This document shows, one piece after another, positions 11,401 through 24,600 of a DNA stretch of 64,000 nucleotides (the first letter of the stretch is position 1; each line of letters starts with the position of its first letter). The notes below the pieces were generated by a model. That model searched no databases. It saw only the letters and a list, made by a program, of their open reading frames with translations, and was not told the origin of the DNA. The DNA lies in NCBI GenBank assembly GCA_008933995.1, contig WARS01000027.1:372001-436000 (forward strand), given 5' to 3'. The position numbers and the translations under genes are program-made. Source of the DNA: Datnioides undecimradiatus. Its lineage: Eukaryota > Chordata > Actinopteri > Lobotiformes > Datnioididae.

Positions 11401-14400
11401 TCATTTCCCCAAAATTCACCCTGACATATTTATCGTCTCTGCAAACTTTTGGATGTCCTCTGGAATTTCAGAAGGCCACATATTTCTCTGGTCTTATCGA
11501 GTTTAATACAGTTTCCCCCCGCGAGGTCTCAAAGAATGCGCTCGCACAAAGGCGACCCACATTTGTGTGCACAGTAAAAAAGACAGTTTCCTCCATCATG
11601 GTGCATGTAAAATAGGTTTCCAGTGGGTGCTGAAGTTAGTTTGTTAAGGTGCATCTGGTGAATTACTTTTCCCTTAACCTTGTATAAGGGAAATATGCTT
11701 AATTATGGCTGTAAAACGACATTAACAGGTCAACTCTGAGACCGTCTGGTGGGTTTTTTTTGTTCACAAAGTGTCTTTAAAAGTGAACAATTTAGCTTTT
11801 TCTTTATCTCCTCAACAACCTGAGCAGCTTTTCAGCGTTTTAGGGTTCAGCATTAGTGCCTGATGAAGCTTACTGACCCTGCAGCGTCCCAAAAGGAAAC
11901 AGCCCAGATTGGGCACCGGGGGATTAAGCCGGTCTGGGAGAGTTAATCTCAGACGCAGGACATTTGTGCCCCTGTGGTTTCAGATTGAGAAGAGGGTTTT
12001 TTTTATTATTATTGATTGATTAGCCCCTGGTGGGGCTCTGGGCATCCACATGTTGTCCTCCTGCCTTTCCCTAAACCAATCCATGCCAAAGATTTAATGG
12101 GGGATTTAGGAGATTAACTACCACTGCATGGGCTTGGGTTTTATTGCATTACTCCCTATTAGGTTCTCCTCTTTTAGACCCATCCAAGATGTTGTTTCCT
12201 CTTGGCACCGGGAGGCCTTGATATAACAATTTGTCCTCTGTGTCTCCGTCTTGATTCCTGCAGTTTTCTACATAGATGCGCGCACACACAATGCAGCCTG
12301 TGTGCCTCGTGCCCAACTGCAACAGCCTGTGAGATGAGCGAACTATATAAAAATGATGAAGCGCAAACAGCAACTGGCCCCTGGTGGGCCACAAAAAATA
12401 AAATTAGGAAAAAAAATATAAATAAATAAATAAAAACAGGAGGAGAAAACAGTGCAGCAGCCAGAGGGGGAAACTCCCTCCGCTCAGAGTTTTCTAGTTT
12501 CAACAGAAGAGACTGGAAACAACTTTATGCAACACACACACACACACACACACAGTTTCAACACAACCTGCAGCTTTCATACCTATTTTTCTGCCTTTTG
12601 AAAACAGGAGAGGTCAAATCTGATATTTGCCTGAATCCGCCCCTTATTCAAATACAGGCCGAGAGTGAGTCTGCCAGCACAGGAGAGACAGACAGAAAGG
12701 ATCCTGACTTCATTATTTCCCGTAAAGTCACCTCCTCTCTCCGCTTCTCTGTCTTTCCTCCCCTCTTTAATGAAGGCAGACTTCCTCGCCGTGTCACATT
12801 CACAGCATTAACACACAATGCCTTATCAAAAAAAAAAAAAAAACCCAAACAGCTAAATGATAAAAAAAGAAAATGGCTACTGGTTGACGACCAGTCCAAA
12901 CCATCAGTGACGCGCAGCAGGACGCACGCTGATCTCCGCGCGGACAGAAAGCATCATGTGTTTTACCTCTATGGCCACGTTTTTTTTTTCATCATTTCCC
13001 CCTTTAAAAGTGCTTTTTTCGGGTTTTCTTTCTCCAACAGCCTGCGCTCACCCATCCCCACTCGCAGCTCCGCGGGAGAAGGAGGAAAAAGACACATCTT
13101 TGGAGCAACAAGAAGTCTGGAAGCATGATTTATTCATTGCACATGAACGTCTATCGGCGGCTCCATAACGTGCAGTCTTTATTGTTTCTCTTCATTATGG
13201 TGACGAATTTTAATCTGGAGCAGGAATCCGCGAATAATGCAAAGCTGTAAACCCGGGATTTGCAGACCGCTCGCAAAAGAGAAATAATTAAACAGATACG
13301 CGCGGTTTAATCCAATTATCTGCTTAATCGTTGCAAATTTACCCACAGAGGCACAATAAACTGGGAGAAATATCTCGTCCGACTGTGCAGTCATCACCAT
13401 ATTAATCTAAGATTGCGGGCAAAAGGTGGAATTAAATCACCCCGGCTGCCGCGTTTTATTAGGAAAAAAAAACGATGCTGATCTCATAAAATGAGATCTA
13501 CGAACCGACGAATCGCATGTGCAAGAGCATTTTTGGATAAAAGTGAAAGAGGAAACGTTAAGTGCTCATAAGGAAGATGAGGCTGCGAGGGGTGTAGCCG
13601 ACCAGCAGGCTGACTGGCACTCTGGTCATGTACTTTGCACACTCAAAACTGCAGCGGAAAAAAACTCCCACGGATTTGCCAAATGCACACTTTGAATTTA
13701 ATTGATTAAACCTCGTGTGTGTCCATCAAAAGAAACAGAACCGGGCGCGTTATCTGCCGTCGTTTTATTTTTTCCTCGTTCAAAGATTTTAAGGCGCAGT
13801 TTTCCCCCCCTGAACACCATAACCCGCCATGTTGAAAGTGGTTTGACATTTTGGCAGTGTCCGGTATTTTCCGATGGCTTTTCACGCACCTAAGGGTGAC
13901 GAAAAAAAAATCCCGAATGAGTCATCTGCGGGCAAACGACCGCAATAAGTCATTTCTAACGTTTACGTTAAAATAAAAAAAACCCAACAACTTCGCGTTC
14001 AAAAAAAAATTGCGTCGTGGTCCTTAAACGCAACACGAAAAACACCTTAAAATAGCGTTTCGGGGTCGAGTCTGCGGGTTATTGAAATTCACATTATTTC
14101 CACAACAGTTGATTACACGACAGACATACACAGTGCGGGGTAAAACAACGCAATAAACCGTATTACCACGAGTGCCACGAGACAGCGTCCTCTCCGCCGG
14201 TGAAAGCTGTTAATTACAGCGCGTGAGAGACACTTTGAACAACTTGGGCTCGCGAACCAACGCTCGCGTTTCTACAGAAACCGCCTCGGGAGCACTTCGG
14301 CGTTTTGTTTTGTTTTTTTATAAGCGAAGGAGGGGGAAAAATAACTCTCCCTGTGTTTATTTCGTCGACATAGCGCAAATAACAAAACGCAGCAAGCACG

Positions 14401-14441
14401 GAAAAGCCTTCCAGGACCGCTGGAGCCGTCACCTGTCTTAC

Positions 14442-14620
14442 CTGTCCAAGTTTTTTTGTCGCCTCTCCTTCACGAGACCCCCTCTGTTTTTCTCTCTCTC
14501 TCTCTCTCTCCCTCTCTCTCTCTCTCCCTCTCCCTCTCTCTCTCTTCTCCTCGTTCGCGTGAGCTCGAGCACAGCAACGCGAGCGACGTCTTTCAGCTGC
14601 TGCTGCTGCTGCCCCCGTTC
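14442..14620 (-). other. sfmbt2: Probable 5' UTR exon and promoter of sfmbt2
   Basis: A GC-rich, CpG-containing stretch ends on the minus strand in a good donor (CAG|GTAAGA, boundary at 14442). It would splice to the first coding exon, whose acceptor CCAG lies just above 8323, leaving a 5' UTR intron of about 6.1 kb. The upper end is approximate because the transcription start cannot be read. A TGCGCATG element (14640-14647) resembles half an NRF-1 site, and an ATTGG/CCAAT element lies at about 14620. The predicted exon would contain the long GA/CT microsatellite at 14488-14548. Exon assignment is inference from the splice signal and CpG content. Confidence 0.5.
14488..14548. repeat. (TC)n/(GA)n microsatellite in the sfmbt2 5' UTR region
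   Basis: About 60 bases of almost pure TC on the plus strand with a few interruptions. It reads as GA repeats in the proposed sfmbt2 5' UTR exon, directly before its splice donor. Confidence 0.95.
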
Positions 14621-14659
14621 CAATATGGCATCTCCCGTCTGCGCATGTCCGAAACATCT

Positions 14660-16591
14660 ACAGATATTTTTCAAGCCAACTCCTTCACAGACCTTTTAGT
14701 GCAGTGGCAGAAAAAAAAAGAAAAAGTATTTCTTCAGCCTGTTATAAATAGGGAACTGAAGTTCAGTCGACGCCTACAAAACCGAACACACCACAGCGGA
14801 AAACTGTGCGTTACACAACGAAAAAGATCATTATTTACATGCCCGTAAAGCTTAATCCTGAGTAGAAAATTAACCCAGACATATGTATTTTAATATATGT
14901 GCCGGTTAATAATCATTGTTGGTTAAAATAATGTTTTTCCCCCAGTGTTTCAATCAATTATTTAATATTATTCCCTCTAATGTATGCCTACAGTTTTATT
15001 ATTAACGTGAAGAAAAGCATGGTTATTAAAACAATAAAAGAAATCACATTTTAAGGAAATCAAACTGACTGTAGAGGCAAACTGAGCTGGCCCCCTGCTC
15101 ATTAGCTGCTCCTGTGTGTGTGAAAAACCCTTGAATTTCAATCGTTTATGATCACTTTCAACCATTCGCTCTTTTCACCACTTCATTCTTTTTCCATTTG
15201 ACTTGTTTTCTACTTGAAAATCACTTTTCCGCAAGCAGCTTCTTGGGAAATAGCCTGTCTCAAGAGATCTCTTTTTTTATTATTATTACTTTAAATGGCC
15301 ATCTCTTATCAAAGTCAACAGTATCCTCTAGTGGTAGGAGCGCACTGCACCACTTTTGATATTCACAGCCATGTCTTTGGTTCAAAGGTTGGCACATATT
15401 TCCATAAAGACCCAATAAACAGGCAGATATTAACAGTGGAGCCAGCAGAGGAAAGTTGATCCCTGTCAGGGAAATAACCTACAACAATAACAAGTTTTTG
15501 TTTCTGAATTCAACCGAACTCTGAGGTGGAAATAGTCTTTTGCCTGCAGAAAGTGAAACCTACAGCTATATATCACAAAGTTTGTTTTTGTAATTCTTAA
15601 TTCAGGCCTCAGTGAAACTAAAGTAGCATCTTCTGCTATGAGCATGGAGGTTCACCTTTGACCTTTGAGAACAGTACATGTGACACAATCCACTCAGAAG
15701 TCTCTTTGTCCATTGCACATTTGATCTTATTATTTAGTCACGCATCAAATTCACTGGGAATCCCCTGAAAATTCACATAATAGTTCAAGATGATGAAATG
15801 TTGCACTGATGTCCACACTATGACTGAGTTATACATCTGTAATTATATCATGGTTGTGTTTGTTTGGCTTGTTAAAACCTTGAAATGGATGTCTGGAGAC
15901 TCACGCAGTTGACAGGCTATTTTCAAAACTGTGAGAGTCAATAAAAATACGTGGAACAGGATGTTTGATGACGCACAACTTCCTAGTATATCTATATAAA
16001 TAGATCAATATAAGTAACCTCAGCCTAAGCATTTCCGATTAAATAAAAACGATCTGGAAGTTCAGGAGGCGATTAAAACATAATCATATTCGCTAAGTTA
16101 TGTGGTTTATTTTGACTGTTTCGTCAAATATTGCGTGCTTTTAATGTGAAACGCTGGATACACGTCTTCAAGTTAGTTAATAATAACATAATAAAGTAAT
16201 AATATAAGAGTGATGAATCAGTTCTCGCTCCTTGGATGGATCACGAGCAGACAGTTGCTTATTTTTTGAAGCTTTGATGGCTGAAACACAAAGATGCACC
16301 AAACATTTGGGGCGGATATAAACAGCGGGCTACAAAATAAACGTGGACTATCAGTTTATGTGCGCAATAAGGATTTTATTTTGAAACCTGTGACGGGAAG
16401 TTCGGTGCTGTATTTACGGCGGCGGATCTGATTCATAGAGACACAAAAGGGCTCGTGAAGACAGGAAAAAGAGACGCTCGTGCCGGTGCGATGCCGCTGG
16501 AGGAACAGATGGTTGGAGCGTGCGCCGTGCTCCATTAATCTGCCAGAGAAGGAGCTTTTCCAAGCGCGCGGGAGGAAGGATTATACCCCCC

Positions 16592-16631
<40 letters not shown>

Positions 16632-18540
16632 GTGTGTGCGTGCATGCAGCCTACCCCGCACGAGGCAGAGGACCGTTTTTTGTTTTGGCAACAGTCATAA
16701 ATGATCCTGGTTTCGGGGGCAGGTTCCTTCCATCACAGCATCTTCTGAGGCTTCAATGAACCGTTTGGAAAAGCCTTAAATTATGTAAAATTACATTAAC
16801 TCACTTGTAGAACCAGTCTAAATAATAAATAAATAAATAAACAAACAAATAATAGGCTGTTTATCTGCTTAAATCACAGAACTCCAACCACTCTGGCGGA
16901 ATAAGTTCCCATTCAGCTTCAGGTTACCTTAAAAACCCAGCAATTAAGGGAAACGTGCATTTTTTAGTAGGTTTGTTCGTCAGTTTATTTGTTTATAATA
17001 AGAAAAATGAATACATCTTCAATTTTCAGCCATTTGCGCTTTAAGTTACAGCTGAATGAGACTTTAATGCCACCAGCATTAAGAGTCCGAGATGTCTGTG
17101 GTGTAGAGCACATGTATTTACAGCTAATGTGTGTGTGGAATAGTCCAAATCAAAAACCTTTATTATTCAAATAAAAATGTTATTTATCCTGACAGATCAG
17201 AGCATTTGAGCAACATATGATATCACTAAATGTTCTGTCAGTTTCATTCATCCGGTCTTCTTAATAAAACAAAGCATCTTCTCTTGTTTGCAGGTTTACA
17301 TGTTGACTGAGCGCCTGTGCAGCTGCAGGTAAATAACCTCTAAACTCTCAGCACTGGCCTCCATCGGATGATTTATGAATCCCATAACTACACCAGTTAC
17401 ACCTATGACAAATATTTACATTTATATTTCAGTATTTCCAGCTTTAATGGCTTGTTCACGTCAGACTTTGAACGTAAAGATTACCTTTATTACGTCTTCA
17501 CGTGAGGCAGTGATTTGCCACGGGCCCGCGTGCGCGCGACGAGGCGCTAGACCGAGTGCAATTGACAGGAACAACAACAGTAACAATAAAGGGTCTGTAG
17601 CGGCCTCGCGCACATTCAAGGAATTCTGCTGCGAGAGTCGCGCGGTCAATTCAGCCTGGACGTGACAGGAAGCGAGTTAAAAGTCTCTTCAAAATAAAAC
17701 GAAGGAGGACAACTTCGAGGGGAAATGGAGCAAAAGAATATTGGGTTCATCATGGCAGGAAAATCAAAAAACAAAAAGGAAAAATAAGCTAAGAAAAGAG
17801 TGAATGAATAAATGTGGTTTCTCAATTTCTGTCCAATCTCTACAACTGATAGATGCCTTGTGTTTTGTGATAAACATCAGATCATGTAAGGTTTTTAAGG
17901 AACAGAGTTTTTTGGAAAGACTGCATTTACTCAACCGCATTTTGCTTTTACAATTATTTTTTTTAAACAAATTCCTCAATATTGACAAGCAGTTATATTA
18001 CAGCAGAAACCGTTTGTGGTTAATATGTACACTTTAACCTTACTGAGTAATAATCATCAGTTATGTGAATGTAATAAAGTGGGTAAAAAGCAAATAATTT
18101 AGCATCCAAAATACTCTGGTAAGATCAGATATTCATATAACTTTGCCGCCTTTAAAGTTTGAAATAGACAACAATCGATACAATCAAACAATGAAAAGAT
18201 ACCCAGAATAAGATAAAACAATATTTACTCATATACCATGATATTAATAACATTTAAGTTTTTTAAAATATATATATATAATTAATAAACACTGTATTAT
18301 GCTATATGTGTAGGACATTGAGAAACTGCGTACCTCCTGTGTTTTTAACGATTTGTTTCAAGGGAGACGTGAGATGCTTTTATTTTGAAATATGTTTTAC
18401 CGGAAGTTTGGCATTCCGTATTAGCTACTTAACGTTACGTGTTTTCGTTGTCACAAACATGGATGTGAGTCAGACAATCGATCCATTTTGCATCATGGGA
18501 TGTAGCATCAGCTTCTGCAAACACTGAGGGAAAACTTTTA
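14660..18540. other. Intergenic region between sfmbt2 and tmem110l promoters
   Basis: The two genes are head-to-head across about 3.9 kb. I see only a CA microsatellite (16596-16624), AT-rich sequence around 17750-18300 and no supported exon. Open frames here have no recognisable similarity. A modestly CpG-rich patch at about 16380-16560 could be a distal regulatory element, but nothing decisive is visible. Confidence 0.7.
16596..16624. repeat. (CA)n microsatellite
   Basis: CA run of about 29 bases followed by an inverted TG tract, so it could form a small hairpin. Confidence 0.95.
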
Positions 18541-18565
18541 CCGTGAGTCGATCACCGGAAGTTGA
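18395..18565 (+). promoter_or_regulatory. tmem110l promoter with two ETS-type sites
   Basis: Two copies of ACCGGAAGT (18399-18407 and 18554-18562), the core bound by ETS-family factors, lie 110-270 bases before the tmem110l start codon in a stretch that becomes CpG-richer toward the gene. No TATA box is seen. This fits a TATA-less housekeeping promoter; the exact transcription start is unknown. Confidence 0.5.
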
Positions 18566-18669
18566 ACTCTGGCGGTTTGTCTTCGGCCGAGAGAGGCTAA
18601 GCTGCTGTTTGCCCACCGAGGGAGGGCTCCTTTTGTCTCCAGCGGCCGTCTTGTTTCCACCGTGTCAAC

Positions 18670-21600
18670 ATGGACATGTACGGGTACAGCGGGGTCTTCC
18701 TGGTGAAAAGATTCCTGGACGGTGGCGTTTTCGAGGTCACAAACATGTCCGACATCAACAAGGCGAACCCTCACGGCTGCGACAACGGAGCTCTGACCGA
18801 CCGGTTCGGCGTCTTGATCCAGGGACTCCTGGCTATCGTCGCCTTCAGCACCCTGATGTGTGAGTTACCTGATCCGCCAACACCGGCTGATCCTTGCTTC
18901 TTTAATCGCCTTCAGTGCTTCGTACTTTTTGTGTTTGCTCACGCAGAGGATGCGCGAAACGCAAAGTGTTGAAACTTGCTTTTTAAATGCTTCACCAGTC
19001 CACGTGGCGTTTTGTTGACGTTTGTTTTCGCGGAGCCTGATTGGCGTCGCACCGAATTCCACTTAAAAATGTGCGAATTTAACATTGGTCTGCTGTTTTA
19101 CAAAAACACGCGCTCAATTTGAATATAATTAAAACATTTCAAGGTTGATTAGTGTTCACTGCTTATTTCGGCATCACTTTAGTGCCTCAAATACTGAACG
19201 TAATGAACAAATGTAATCTTTTTGTTCGTTACCGTCGCTACTCACGTCTTCCACGTCCTCAAAATAGTCTGTTGCTGTGAGCGGTAGCGAGGCGTGTACA
19301 CCATTTTAAAAGTACATATATTGATAAAATTACGTGCGATTTCCGGCACATCTGTACCCCGACTTTTCCATTAATACTCAAATTAACCAAAAGTAATAAA
19401 TGCTTACCAATCGTGAACGGGATTTGTGCCTATAAGCAAAGCAGCAACACAAATGGTAATGTTTTCAAGGGAGGTTTCGTCAGGGTCTCTCCCTTTGGCA
19501 GAATGACTGTTAATAACCTGCCAACAATATACTGTTACAGTTTCAATGTGTTTATGCAGTGAAATTTAATATTCACTCACAGCCTAAGGAACATTTTCTG
19601 TTAATCTGTGAATATATAATGATTCATTTCAGCTTGAACTTTGGAGTTCATATCTGTTTTTAATTGAGATCCTCTTGTAAGCAGTAGTTTTCACAGTTGA
19701 AAGTCAATACGTGATATGATACGAATGTGAGTGTGTGCATGAATTTCAGCCACTGTGTTTTTAAGTGCCTTTCCCAGCAGCACAAACAAGATGCTCCTTC
19801 ACAGCCAGACTGTGGATTTACCCTGAACAATGGCCATTGACGGCTAAATAACTTGTGATTCGGTGGCAGCTGACTTGGAGAATGTGGGGCGCCTCGGCAG
19901 CACCGGCACCGCGGGCTGTTCTTTTTAACGCTCCTGCAGCGGCTGCTTAAAATTAAACTTTGCATGTCAAATAAGGATTTCCTGGAGTACATTTAAACCT
20001 TACAGTTATTTTCCAATTAGTTACCATGGATATCCCATGATTACATTGACAAACAAACAACATGTAACCAGACTTTTTACACTATTAATCAACTATTTTT
20101 CATTTTGCCTGAATTCAGAGGCTGCAAAAATGCCCTTATAGTCACCTCCTATGGCAAAATGCTGCATCAAAGACGCCCGTGCATCCTGTGGGGCGTTCAC
20201 TTACTCTGCGAGTGCTGCTGGCGTACGATCTAATAATTAGAGTGCGCTTCTAAAAGGTCAGTGCAGCCATGTTGGTTTCATCAGCTAATCAAGTGGGCGG
20301 GCTCGGAGCAGTCGAAGCCTCGGAGCAGTGAAGTGTTGCACAATTAGGCCAGGCCTTGAGGGTGACTGAGATCAATGAGCTCTAACCTCCACTCAGTTAC
20401 TTATTAGTGGAGAAATCGATACTCCTCCCTCTCTCCCTCCCTCCCTCTTTTTCCTCTTCCCTGTGTCACTCTTGGTCAGCGCGCATCTGTTAATATTTAC
20501 ACTGCATTATTTGCGCGCAGCAGACCATTAAAGGCATGCCGAGTTGCAGCCCGGCCTGCATGCATGCACCCATGCATCCCTGTGCTGATCTGCGTCAAGA
20601 GGGCTCTTCCTCAAAGCTATTTCTGGGAGTTTCCTTCCGTCGACTCGTCATTATTCCTGCACTCAAACAATCCAGATAAAGGCCGTGCATCCAGCGTAGC
20701 TCCCACAGTTATATAATGCAAAGCTTTATGTTTTAAAGTTGAGTATATTTATACAGCAGTGGCCTCATGCAGCCTGTTTTCCAGTTGCTCCGTTCTCGTG
20801 ATCATGAGATCTCAGGAGCGCCTCAAGGGAGCTTCCTCAGATTTGCCACAAAGCTGACGGCGAGCTCCCAAAACATCGTTCTGGGGGGCGTAATCCAAGA
20901 ATTCACACTCGTTGTGATATAATTTTGCATCATTTTGCAAATGTCTGAAAAAAATGAAGTGAGGACATTTGCTATCGAAAAGGTCAAAGGTCAACGTCAC
21001 CGTGGCATCGTAATGTTCTGTAAAAACACCTTCATGACTGTTATTCAGCAGCAAACGCAGGATCAGAGCAGCACATTGGGTAGTTCACATTTAGCTGGAT
21101 GCTGATTGGGCGACACCGATCTTGAAACGGCGCTGCTGATGTGTGTGAAACATCTACAGTTTGCAGCTTCCTGCAGCGACACCTGTATGTGAAGCTTCGT
21201 GGTCCAGCAGCAGCTCGTTGGTGCTGCTGACACTGAGCGTCAGGCGATCGCAGCTGCGCCGCGTGACGACGCTCTGACGCAGCCTGACCGGTTGGCGAGG
21301 GGAAACGAGCTCGCAGTGGCTGCTCTGGCTCAGAGACACGTTTATTAGCCGACAGACTTTCAGACTAAATGCTGAGAAACCTGCTCTGATGTCTGGTTTG
21401 TGCTGTTTCTAGTTCCATCTTTCATTAAAACACACTTTAAATTCACTTCATCACATCTGTTTTCCCCGTCCGACGTCTTCACAACTTGTAAAGTTTGGAA
21501 ATATCGAGACGTGTGAAGGATCTCGAGCTGCAGCGGATTATTTTCAGAACTTGTTGGTTATTTTCTGATTGAAAAGCTTAAAAGTCCAAAAGGGCGTCGT

Positions 21601-24600
21601 CACACAGCCTGTGCTGTCAGACCAGCAGCCCTAAACCCAAAGATACTCAGTTTACGAGGATATAAAACAAAGCAAAACAGCAAATCTTCAGTTTCTGAGG
21701 AGCAGGGATCCGCGAATATTGTTTGATGAATGATTAAAATCATAAAGTGACCTAAAAATCATAAGAAATTACTACTTAACGCTTTAAACGGCTTCAGAAG
21801 GCTGAAAGTACTGAGTAATTATCATCTGAACGTCGGCAGCTGTGGAGCCGTTGACTCTCGGCCGAACGCCGAACATCGTCTTCAGCTGCAACAAAAACAA
21901 CAGATAAGACGAGATCCTGAGAAAACGAAGGACGGAAAACACGCCTGCGCGGAGCCCCCGATCCTGTTCTCACATGCCCAGTCACGTTCTCGGACCTTGT
22001 GAGATGGCGAGATAGAGGAACAGTGGGCGTCTGTTCACCCCGGGCCCGGTGGGGAAGGAATGGAGGGTTGTGTCGGCGCGAAACGAGGGCGCTGCGTGAT
22101 CGTCTGTGTCTCATCTCGCCGCGGAGGTCGAACAAACTGCAGAGAAGCTGCGTAGCATGTTTTTTGTTGTTGTTGTTGTTGTTTTGCAGGATGAACACGG
22201 GTCTAACGGGGACCTTATTGATTAATCGATCGGCTCTCTTTCTTTGTTTGCAGTGAAGAGGTTCAGGGAGCCTGTGGGGATCAGACGGCCGTGGAGGATC
22301 TGGTCAGAAGTCTTTCTCTTTTTCAGCTTCTCTCACATTTTCAAGGCTTTTAAAATAAAGAGAACCCCTCTAACAAACCAGTCTGCACAGCAAAGAGCTC
22401 CAACAAAATCAGTTGACTACAAAATTCAACTTCTGTGTTTCCCGTCTGTCGTGTCTGCGAATGTAATCTCTGGATTTTTCGGACATTAAAATGCCTGAAC
22501 AGACACATTCAGACGCGCAAAACCTGTAAAACAAAGAAGTCGAGTTTTATTAAAGATCGTTCGGTCTTTTCCAGGTTTTTCGACACATCCAAACAGGCCA
22601 TCGGCGCCCTTTTCATCCACTTCGCCAACGTCTTCCTGTCCACGCTCACCAAGGAGGACCCGTGCTCCCTGTGAGTCAGCGATTAGCACACACACACATG
22701 CGCACACACACACACACACACAGTGATGACGATCTGAGGTCTGGCCCTCAGGAACGCCTCACTGAGAGCAGGTTTCCTCGTTTCACCACAGGTATCTGAT
22801 GAACTTCCTGCTGGACGCCACGCTGGGGATGCTGGTCATCTGGCTGGCTGTGAAGCTGGTGTCCAGACTGGTGGAGTACAAGCAGTGGACGCTGCTCATG
22901 TTTGGAGAGTACGGTGAGTGGAAAGCATCGTCTGAGCCTTCATCTGGTTTTTATTTTGGAACCCTGAAGCGGCACTAAGGCGCGGCGCTGCTTTGCACCA
23001 CTGGAGGGCGCCGAGGAGCCGCTGGAGCCGGGGCGCAGAGGAGAGCCAGCGTCTCCAGCTGCAGCCCCGCCTGCAAGCGAGTCCCCGCGGCCTCAGAGAG
23101 GGTTTCGCTCCACGCCAGCTCGTGCACTCACCCTGCCGTTGTTTTCCTGTTTGCGTCGCGTCCTCGCGTGATGGAAGATGCGATCCAGCGTCTCTTCTCA
23201 CGTATGATCAGCCTGAAGTTTGTCTCATTCTCCCGTTTGCCAAAAATGTTGTGTTTTCATGAAAAGTGCACCACCTGAGCTCCAGGAACGCTGTGAAACG
23301 ATGATCAGGGGTTTGTTTCTTGTCTCGCTCTCCGTCCGTCCGTCTGTCTGAGCGTCTTCCTCCTCCCTGCTTCCTGCCTTAATGACAGACTTCTCCTCCT
23401 TTGTGTCTGCTGAGCTGCGACACCTGCGAAACCCTCTGGGAAGGTTTAAGAAAGGGGTTTGCGAGGCTGCTCAAATACCCCACTCTAGATGCACAACACG
23501 TGCTGTTACCACAGCGGAGCACAAAACACAAACATGCCGACACGGAGCAGGTTAAATCAGCTGCGGCTTGTTTACTGAACGCATCTAACGGACTCTAACA
23601 GTGTTGAATGTGTCTGAATGTTTTCAGTGAATTTGTGCGATTCTTTGTTTCATTTACATAAAATATTGTGTTTTGCTTAGTTTTAGCACAGATACAGTAG
23701 ATGTTAACACCACAGATGAGCGAATGTACATTGCATGATGACCATGAATTAAAGTGTGTGCGTGCTGGGTGTTTATAAAGCGTGTGTCTGACGCGCTCCT
23801 CCCTCTCGCCCCCTCAGGCGACCCCCCCCAGGCCGCAGCGTGGCTGGGTCAGTGTGGCGTCTACCTGCTCATCATGGTGCTGGAGAAGGGCGTGATCAGC
23901 CTGGTGCTGCTCGTCCCCGGATGGTCCAAGGTAAGGCCACGGCACTCATACTGCTGCGTTCAGGTCCCACGGGAAAGATGGGAACCTGTGACATCATCAT
24001 TCTGGGAAAGGGGAAGCGTGTAAATTGAATTTGTCGGGGTTCAGCGTGCAGGAAGCTGAAGCTGTGAGGGTGCTTGTGATTGGCCAGTGATGATGTCATT
24101 ACAGATGATATTTGCTCTATTTTAATCACTTAAACTGAAACAAACGCAGCGTTCCTGCGCCCCGGACTGATGTCGGCCAGTTCGACCGTGCTCGGCTGAT
24201 TTCAGCGAACGCCTCTCGTTTCTGTTTTGGCTTTGTTTGGTTTGTCGTTTGGAAGCTGCGAGAGGCGAAGGGCACCAGAGAGACGGAGCATAAACACGTG
24301 CAGGATGCAAAACGAGCTTCGCTTCTGATGGAGACGTGGAGACGATGTGAATGTTTATTCAAATTGGCCGTATCCGTGGCAACAGATGCTTTTCTTAGGA
24401 AAATAAAAGCAGTTTATTTATTTATTTCTTCCTTATTTATATCCAGACAGGACGATGTTTGACTTGTAAAGCCTCTCTGTGTCGTTTGGAGTCTCTTCGA
24501 CAAACTCTATAAACTATAAACTATAAATATTATTATTAGTAGTAATATTATTAGTTCTGCTGTTTATGTTTGTTTTACATTATGACCTGTTTCATTTACA

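Larger units (their letters stand above)
8324..14441 (-). other. sfmbt2 first intron (5' UTR intron)
   Basis: About 6.1 kb between the proposed untranslated exon and the first coding exon. It contains an octamer-bearing GC-rich block (8757-8900), a TG/CG repeat (10310-10349), a Tc1-type palindromic MITE (about 11110-11400), a short CA run near 12533 and an A-rich, CpG-containing stretch at about 13400-14200 next to the promoter. Open frames here match nothing I recognise. Confidence 0.7.

Noticed and set aside
12598-13128. 176-codon plus-strand open frame
   Set aside because: Biased composition with poly-A-derived lysine and poly-T-derived phenylalanine runs, no splice context and no familiar motif, inside the sfmbt2 first intron. 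Regarded as chance.
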